Origin: an uncultured bacterium
Lineage (GTDB): Bacteria; Planctomycetota; Phycisphaerae; Phycisphaerales; UBA1924
Direction of reading: 5' to 3'
Assembly (NCBI GenBank): GCA_938003595.1
Contig: CALKYH010000195.1
Span: 1 to 12,375 of the forward strand
Length of the DNA stretch: 12,375 nt
Below are positions 7,151-12,375 of this stretch, in pieces (positions within the stretch are counted from its first letter, which is position 1; the number at the start of each line of letters is the position of its first letter). A model generated the notes under the pieces. The model was not told the DNA's origin and made no database searches. It saw nothing but the letters and a program-made list of their open reading frames with translations. Made by a program: the position numbers and the translations under genes.

Positions 7151-7253
7151 TTCTCGGACCCGTGATTCTGCCGAGGTTTCGGCGGTGCAGGTCGTCATTT
7201 GTTAGGTATTGAAGAAGAGAATCCTCAACCTCGGGGAGAGAATGAGCCGAGAA
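7151..7253. repeat. Nested inverted repeats sharing one dyad axis
   Basis: The outer arms are TTCTCGG (7151-7157) and CCGAGAA (7247-7253). The inner arms are CCGAGGTT (7171-7178) and AACCTCGG (7227-7234). Both pairs match perfectly and are centred on about 7202. The gaps between outer and inner elements are 13 and 12 nt, so the whole can form an interrupted stem of about 28 bp with a 48-nt loop. A further TTCTCGG direct copy lies at 7131-7137, exactly 20 bp before the outer left arm. It may be a regulator-binding array or a structured 5' region of the minus-strand regulator transcript. Confidence 0.5.
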
Positions 7254-7270
7254 TGTTTGGGTTGGCGAGT

Positions 7271-7299
7271 TTGCGTTTGCTATCCTCGCCAGGTATAGT
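7271..7299 (+). promoter_or_regulatory. Probable sigma-70-type promoter of the porin gene
   Basis: TTGCGT at 7271-7276 and TATAGT at 7294-7299 are separated by 17 bp, which predicts transcription from about 7306, just before the first leader hairpin. A second, weaker pair overlaps it: TTGGGT at 7257-7262 and TATCCT at 7281-7286 with an 18-bp spacer. The match is moderate, but the position relative to the leader structure supports it. Confidence 0.45.
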
Positions 7300-7305
7300 G
7301 AGCAC

Positions 7306-7480
7306 TCGCTTCGGGCTGGAGCCCGAACCGACGGTCGCAAGAGGAACCTTGGCCGTCGGGACAAAGCAATGTGCGTGCAACGCCGTCCGGGAGCGTGGCC
7401 TTGGTTGGCCGGCTCCGCGTGACAGGACGGGTGGAATCAAACGGGCGCCGATGGAGGCGTCCCAATAGGAGATGTCTCAG
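7306..7480 (+). promoter_or_regulatory. Highly structured 5' leader of the porin mRNA; candidate cis-regulatory RNA
   Basis: Successive perfect or near-perfect hairpins fill this stretch. Hairpin 1 pairs TTCGGGCT (7310-7317) with AGCCCGAA (7320-7327). Hairpin 2 abuts it and pairs CCGACGG (7328-7334) with CCGTCGG (7353-7359). Hairpin 3 is small, GCGT-gca-ACGC (7373-7383). Hairpin 4 is compound: CCGTCC (7383-7388), GGAGC (7390-7394) and GGCC (7397-7400) pair with GGCC (7407-7410), GCTCC (7412-7416) and GGACGG (7425-7430). Hairpin 5 pairs GGGCGCC (7443-7449) with GGCGTCC (7456-7462), with one G-U pair, and ends 4 nt before the ribosome site. Purine-rich unpaired linkers lie at 7360-7372 and 7431-7442. 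Chance or simple mRNA stabilisation is possible, and I recognise no named riboswitch class. Confidence 0.5.
7467..7471 (+). promoter_or_regulatory. Ribosome binding site AGGAG of the porin gene
   Basis: AGGAG directly abuts the ATG at 7472 but lies 9 nt before the ATG at 7481. The second spacing is functional and the first is not, so translation should begin at 7481. Confidence 0.7.
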
Positions 7481-8833
7481 ATGAGTCAGACCAAGAGCCT
7501 TGTTGTGCTCGCCGGCGCTGCGCTCACCATGGGCGGCGCTGCGTTCGCTGAGCAGGCCGCGTGGAGCGCGAATGTGGACGAGGTGCGTGCCCTCGTCGCG
7601 GAGATGATGTCCGACGCCCAGACCCGTTCGAGCCTGCTGCAGAGCGGCGCGACGGCTGGTCACGACGGCAAGTTCTTCCTCGCCTCTCCGGACGGCAACT
7701 TCCGCCTGAACATCGGCGGCCAGATGCAGTTCCGCTACTACGCCTCGTTCCTCGACTCGGGCAACGACCCGACGGTCGATGAGTTCAAGAGCGGCTTCGA
7801 GATGCGCCGTGCGAAGCTGACCTTCGCGGGCAACATCTTCGATCCCAACATGTTCTACGAGATCACCGGCGCGTTCTCGCAGAGCGACACGACCAACGCC
7901 AACGGCACCGCCACCGGCAGCGGTTCGAGCTTCCGTCTCGAGAACGCCTTCTTCGGCTACGACTGGGACAACGGCTTCACCGCCCGCGCCGGTCAGTTCA
8001 AGCTGCCCTTCCTCCGCGAGGAGCTCGTGTCCTCCAAGTACCAGCTGGTCATTGACCGCTCGGTCCTGAACGAGGAGTTCAACCAGGGCTACTCGCAGGG
8101 CATCGAGCTGTCCTACAAGAAGGACTGGTTCGGCGGCTACCTCGCCCTGTCCGACGGCTTCTCGTCGAACAACACCGCCTTCAACTCCATCGGCACCAAC
8201 CTCTCCGACTTCGCCATCACCGGCCGCATCGAGATCCTGATGGCCGGCGACTGGAAGCAGTTCAAGGAGTTCACCAGCCCCCGTGGCTCTGAGTTCGCCG
8301 CCATGCTCGGCGCCGCCGTCCACTGGCAGCAGGCTCAGGATGTCCCCGGCGCCAATCAGCCCCAGTTCCTCCCCTACACCGTCGACATCTCCGTCGAGGG
8401 CGATGGCTGGAACCTCTTCGGCGCGTTCGTCGGTCAGTACTCCGACAACGATGTCAACGGCCCCGGCGGTTTCAACGCCAACGACTTCGGCTTCGTCGCC
8501 CAGGGCGGCATCATGCTGACCGACGAGCTCGAGCTCTTCGGCCGCTATGACCTCATCGTTCCCGACAGCGATCGCGGCCCCAACGATCAGAACTTCAACA
8601 CGATCACCGCGGGTGTGAACTACTACATCCACGGCCAGGCCGCGAAGTTCTCGGTCGACGTGGTCTACAACATCGACGACACCACCCAGTCGAGCCTCGG
8701 CGCGATGGGCATCGCCTCGTCGAACACCAGCAACAACGGTCTCGCGACCGGCGGCAACAACGGCATCGGCATGCTCGCTTCGAACGAAGAGGGCGAGTTC
8801 ACGATCCGCGCTCAGTTCCAGCTCCTCTTCTGA
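7481..8833 (+). CDS. Outer-membrane porin of the OprO/OprP (phosphate-selective porin) family
   Basis: The protein has 450 residues from the ATG at 7481. A signal peptide ends at A23 (GGAAFA|EQA). A short helical segment follows (DEVRALVAEMMSDAQTRSSLL, about 33-53), probably a coiled coil at the barrel entrance. The rest is beta-barrel-like with aromatic girdles: FRLNIGGQMQFRYYASF, FEMRRAKLTFAGNIFD, FTARAGQFKLPFLREEL, GIELSYKKDWFGGY, and a C-terminal strand ending QFQLLF with the terminal Phe recognised by the BAM machinery. The RRAKLxFxGxIF and GQFKxPFxxEEL elements are typical of OprO/P porins, which form trimeric channels for phosphate or polyphosphate in Pseudomonas. Planctomycetes carry several paralogs whose substrates are mostly unknown, so phosphate is supported mainly by the divergent PhoBR-like pair. 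It has its own promoter and terminator, so it is monocistronic, and it is probably abundant. Confidence 0.9.
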   Translation: MSQTKSLVVLAGAALTMGGAAFAEQAAWSANVDEVRALVAEMMSDAQTRSSLLQSGATAGHDGKFFLASPDGNFRLNIGGQMQFRYYASFLDSGNDPTVDEFKSGFEMRRAKLTFAGNIFDPNMFYEITGAFSQSDTTNANGTATGSGSSFRLENAFFGYDWDNGFTARAGQFKLPFLREELVSSKYQLVIDRSVLNEEFNQGYSQGIELSYKKDWFGGYLALSDGFSSNNTAFNSIGTNLSDFAITGRIEILMAGDWKQFKEFTSPRGSEFAAMLGAAVHWQQAQDVPGANQPQFLPYTVDISVEGDGWNLFGAFVGQYSDNDVNGPGGFNANDFGFVAQGGIMLTDELELFGRYDLIVPDSDRGPNDQNFNTITAGVNYYIHGQAAKFSVDVVYNIDDTTQSSLGAMGIASSNTSNNGLATGGNNGIGMLASNEEGEFTIRAQFQLLF

Positions 8834-8867
8834 GCCGAACCGACCGCGAGCCTCATCTGCAGTTTCG

Positions 8868-8903
8868 ACCGGCCGATCCGAAAGGGTCGGCCGGTTCTTT
8901 TTT
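8868..8903 (+). terminator. Strong intrinsic terminator after the porin gene
   Basis: A 12-bp stem pairs 8868-8879 with 8884-8895 (one G-U pair), is closed by a GAAA tetraloop (8880-8883), and is followed by a T-rich tract (8895-8903). It begins 34 bp after the porin stop codon and separates the porin from the next gene. Confidence 0.93.
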
Positions 8904-8928
8904 GGCCTCGGCCCGCCAGCCCCTCCGC

Positions 8929-8934
8929 TAGACT
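8929..8934 (+). promoter_or_regulatory. Possible -10 element (TAGACT) of the 188-residue protein gene
   Basis: TAGACT ends 9 nt before the ATG at 8944, so transcription would begin about 3 nt before the start codon, giving a nearly leaderless mRNA. No ribosome site precedes the ATG, which agrees. The -35 region (around 8906-8911) shows no good match. The porin terminator lies just upstream, so this gene needs its own promoter. Confidence 0.3.
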
Positions 8935-8943
8935 GCCGGCGTC

Positions 8944-9510
8944 ATGCCCAGCGAAGCGCCCACCCCCGCCGATCTCGCCGCAGAGGCGCCGCCCCCGCCG
9001 CCCTACGCCCCGCTCCTGGGCCGGGCCGCGCCCGCCGTCGAGCCCATCCAGCGCCTTGAGCACACCCGGACCGTCTTCTGGCAGAACGTCGTCCGCGAGA
9101 TGCTCGTCGCGCTGCCCGCCCTCGGCGCCTCGCACCCGCAGGTCATGGACGGACGCATCGCGATCCTGACCCGGGGCGGCGAGCGCATCCCCGTCGCCGG
9201 GGTCGAACCTCTGTTCCCCTGCAGCATCGCGGCGCCGGAGACCATCCAGCTCTGCATGGCCGTCCAGTGCACCGTGTTCAACATCCATACGCCCACCGGC
9301 GAGGTCTTCACCATCCCCCTCGAGGAGATCCGCGCCGTGCACAGCCTCACCGACGAGCTGGTTCGGCAGCTCGAGCAGGCCGTCGAAGAGATCTCCGGCG
9401 GCGGCAACGGCGAGCCCTTCGGCTTCGCGGCGTTCACCTCGCTGGCCGCGCAGTCCAAGGCCCAGCGCCCCGAGACCAGGGCCGACGGCGCCGACAAGCC
9501 CGCCCCCTGA
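8944..9510 (+). CDS. Unrecognised 188-residue protein with proline-rich N-terminus
   Basis: I do not recognise the family. The first 35 residues are rich in alanine and proline (EAPPPPPYAPLL) and probably disordered. Residues about 36-155 look folded. They begin with a helix (RTVFWQNVVREMLVALPAL), continue with strand-like segments (GRIAILTRGGERIPV, MAVQCTVFNIHT, GEVFTIPLEEIRAV), and end with an amphipathic helix (LTDELVRQLEQAVEEI). The tail is glycine-rich and then charged. There is no signal peptide or transmembrane helix, so it is presumably cytosolic. Two cysteines (in PLFPCSIA and AVQCTVF) are present without a metal-site pattern. Codon use matches its neighbours, and placement between a terminator and a convergent gene leaves a clean gene space, so it is very likely real. 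It ends 4 bp from the stop of the convergent methyltransferase. Confidence 0.78.
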   Translation: MPSEAPTPADLAAEAPPPPPYAPLLGRAAPAVEPIQRLEHTRTVFWQNVVREMLVALPALGASHPQVMDGRIAILTRGGERIPVAGVEPLFPCSIAAPETIQLCMAVQCTVFNIHTPTGEVFTIPLEEIRAVHSLTDELVRQLEQAVEEISGGGNGEPFGFAAFTSLAAQSKAQRPETRADGADKPAP

Positions 9511-9514
9511 GCGC

Positions 9515-10213
9515 TCAGCCCAGCCGGCGCGCCACCAGCAGCCCCTCGCGCAGCGGCACGCACGCCGCCTCGAACCACGGGTCCGCCGCGACCGCGCGGT
9601 TGAACCGATCGATCGCGTCGCGCGACGGGTCGCTCCCGGGCTCGTCGGTGATCCACCAGCCGGCGCCGAGCACATTGTCCGCGACGATCAACCCGCCCCG
9701 GCGCACCATCGGGCGCAGCGCCGTGAAGTAATCCAGGTACTCCGCCTTCACCGCGTCGATGAAGACGAAGTCGAGCGAGCTGTCGCCGAACTCCTTCCGC
9801 AGCCGCGGGATCTCCTCCAGCGCGGGCGCGCGACGGATCTCCACGCGATCGTCCACTCCCGCCGACGCCAGCGACCGCGCCGCGACATCCGCGTGCGCCG
9901 GCTCGGGCTCGAGCGTGATGAGCCGCCCCGCGGGGTCGCGGCACAGGCCCCGCGCGATCCACACCGCCGAGTAGCCCGCCAGAGCGCCCAGCTCCAGCGC
10001 GAGCGAGGCGCCCCGTCCGCCGCCGGTCATGCCGCAGAGCATCTTCAACAGCCGCCCGACCGAGGCGTCCACCGCGATGGCGGGCACGCCGGCGGCGACG
10101 GCGCGGGGCATGATCGCGGCCAGCGCCGCCTCCTGCTCGCCGAAGACCTCGCGCACATACCGGTGCACGCCGTCCCAGTGCTCCATCGACTTCTCGTCGC
10201 GTTCCTTCGCCAT
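9515..10213 (-). CDS. SAM-dependent O-methyltransferase, caffeoyl-CoA/catechol O-methyltransferase-like family
   Basis: The protein has 232 residues, normal for COG4122-type O-methyltransferases. The SAM-binding motif I is LALELGALAGYSAVWIA (about 71-87), followed by the acidic end of beta-2, LITLEPEPAHA. The metal-site region reads LDFVFIDAVKAEYLDYF (D153) and IVADNVLGAG (D179, N180). These match the three divalent-metal ligands of caffeoyl-CoA methyltransferases, although the usual second Asp of the DADK segment is Val here (DAVK). It probably methylates a catechol-like or CoA-linked hydroxyl; the substrate is unknown. I prefer the ATG at 10211-10213 over one 12 nt upstream because only it has a ribosome site (GGGAG, 5 nt before). 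The gene starts 23 bp after acs on the same strand and is probably co-transcribed. That arrangement does not show a shared pathway. Confidence 0.88.
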   Translation of the reverse strand: MAKERDEKSMEHWDGVHRYVREVFGEQEAALAAIMPRAVAAGVPAIAVDASVGRLLKMLCGMTGGGRGASLALELGALAGYSAVWIARGLCRDPAGRLITLEPEPAHADVAARSLASAGVDDRVEIRRAPALEEIPRLRKEFGDSSLDFVFIDAVKAEYLDYFTALRPMVRRGGLIVADNVLGAGWWITDEPGSDPSRDAIDRFNRAVAADPWFEAACVPLREGLLVARRLG

Positions 10214-10236
10214 GTCGTCTCCCATGCCCGGCGGGC

Positions 10237-12237
<2,001 letters not shown>

Positions 12238-12244
12238 GGGGGCG

Positions 12245-12304
12245 CCTCCATCGCGGCGGATCGGACGGACCGACGCAGGATAGCGGGACCAGAGCGCGGG
12301 CAAA
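12245..12304 (-). promoter_or_regulatory. Ribosome site and possible promoter of acs
   Basis: On the minus strand GGAGG (12249 to 12245) sits 7 nt before the acs ATG, a strong site that decides the start. Further upstream a -10-like TATCCT (12282 to 12277) is preceded by TTTGCC (12304 to 12299) at 16 bp. The promoter is only a fair match, but it lies between the neighbouring gene's terminator and acs, where one is required. Confidence 0.45.
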
Positions 12305-12305
12305 G

Positions 12306-12336
12306 AAAAACGCCCGCAGGGGTGAGCCTGCGGGCG
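12306..12336 (-). terminator. Intrinsic terminator of a minus-strand gene beyond the right edge
   Basis: A perfect 10-bp stem joins CGCCCGCAGG (12311-12320) to CCTGCGGGCG (12327-12336) with a 6-nt loop. On the minus strand it is followed by TTTTTC and more T (12310 to 12302). The T-tract is only on that strand, so it ends a transcript entering from beyond 12375 and insulates acs. Two minus-strand stops could end that gene (TAG at 12350 to 12348, TGA in another frame about 10 nt earlier); the visible part is too short to choose. Confidence 0.88.
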
Positions 12337-12337
12337 T

Positions 12338-12374
12338 GTGAGATTCTCTAGAGAACGCTCACCGTAGGAGCGTT
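12338..12374. repeat. Cluster of short perfect inverted repeats at the right edge
   Basis: TTCTCTAGAGAA (12344-12355) is a 12-bp palindrome, enclosed by GTGAG (12338-12342) and CTCAC (12358-12362). AACGCTC (12354-12360) pairs with GAGCGTT (12368-12374). The pairings compete with one another and lie just before the terminator of the neighbouring gene. They may be part of its 3' untranslated end. Confidence 0.45.
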
Positions 12375-12375
12375 G

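Larger units (their letters stand above)
7007..7480. other. Divergent intergenic region between the response regulator and the porin (474 bp)
   Basis: No credible protein gene lies here. Frames that cross it (for example 7199-7468 plus and 7056-7364 minus) lack a ribosome site, domain-like composition or a sensible start. The regulator-proximal half (7007-7260) looks less GC-rich than the genes and holds nested inverted repeats and a repeated TTCTCGG heptamer. The porin-proximal half holds the porin promoter and a long foldable leader. A -10-like TAGGAT on the minus strand (7058 to 7053) could serve the regulator gene, but no -35 partner is clear. A degenerate Pho-box-like direct repeat, TCGTCAT-ttgt-TAGGTAT at 7192-7209, has the 11-bp spacing of PhoB sites but many mismatches. 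Confidence 0.6.

Noticed and set aside
7056..7364. Minus-strand open frame of 102 codons upstream of the response regulator.
   Set aside because: It covers promoter and hairpin sequence, has low-complexity Arg/Pro composition and no ribosome site.
7338..7371. Resemblance of leader segments to the c-di-GMP-I (GEMM) riboswitch, from CGCAAGAGGAACC and GGGACAAAGC.
   Set aside because: The hairpin that must lie between these two elements in that riboswitch is absent (only about nine nucleotides separate them), and the second conserved stem is not found.
7306..7442. Possible tRNA, tmRNA or RNase P RNA in the porin leader.
   Set aside because: There is no cloverleaf with a T-arm, no tmRNA alanine-tRNA-like ends, and no conserved RNase P core sequences.
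7199..7468. Open frame of 89 codons running to just before the porin ribosome site.
   Set aside because: It has a TTG start without ribosome site, overlaps the promoter and the hairpins, and its translation has no domain-like character.

Overview
This GC-rich window most likely comes from a planctomycete of the class Phycisphaerae. The lineage is inferred from gene content: a pseudopilin with a planctomycete-type His-to-Asp-Gly C-terminal motif, an OprO/OprP-type porin with a short N-terminal helix, a secreted repeat protein of a kind I associate with Phycisphaerae, and an AcsA-type acetyl-CoA synthetase. It reads as ordinary chromosome. I see no tRNA, rRNA, CRISPR array, transposase or phage gene.

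Layout. At 1-225 is the 3' end of a kbl-type 2-amino-3-ketobutyrate CoA ligase, tail to tail with a small PilZ protein (240-602, minus). Divergent from PilZ is a type II/IV pseudopilin (697-1413, plus). From 7006 down to 1422 four genes run on the minus strand. They are a PhoB-like response regulator, a PhoR-like kinase with PAS domain, a secreted TPR-containing protein, and a PocR-like/GAF/SpoIIE-type serine phosphatase. The last two are joined by an exact TGA-ATG junction. The regulator faces an outer-membrane porin of the OprO/OprP family (7481-8833, plus) across a 474-bp intergenic region. That region holds nested inverted repeats, a plausible sigma-70 promoter and a roughly 175-nt, almost fully base-pairable 5' leader. 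The porin ends in a strong intrinsic terminator. After it come an unrecognised 188-residue protein (8944-9510, plus) and, tail to tail with it, a minus-strand pair of acetyl-CoA synthetase then an O-methyltransferase (12237 to 9515). The right edge carries an intrinsic terminator for a minus-strand gene lying beyond the window.

How the genes may work together. The PhoBR-like pair divergent from an OprO/P porin suggests a phosphate or nutrient-uptake unit in which the regulator controls the porin. Clean Pho boxes are not evident, so this is inference. The secreted TPR protein and the phosphatase are probably co-expressed and may link an envelope signal to a partner-switching pathway, but no RsbV/RsbW partner is encoded here. 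The acs-methyltransferase pair looks like routine metabolism.

The best candidate for something undescribed is the porin leader RNA. It has five consecutive hairpins, mutually exclusive GACGG/CCGTC pairings, and a CTCC segment able to mask the porin ribosome binding site.
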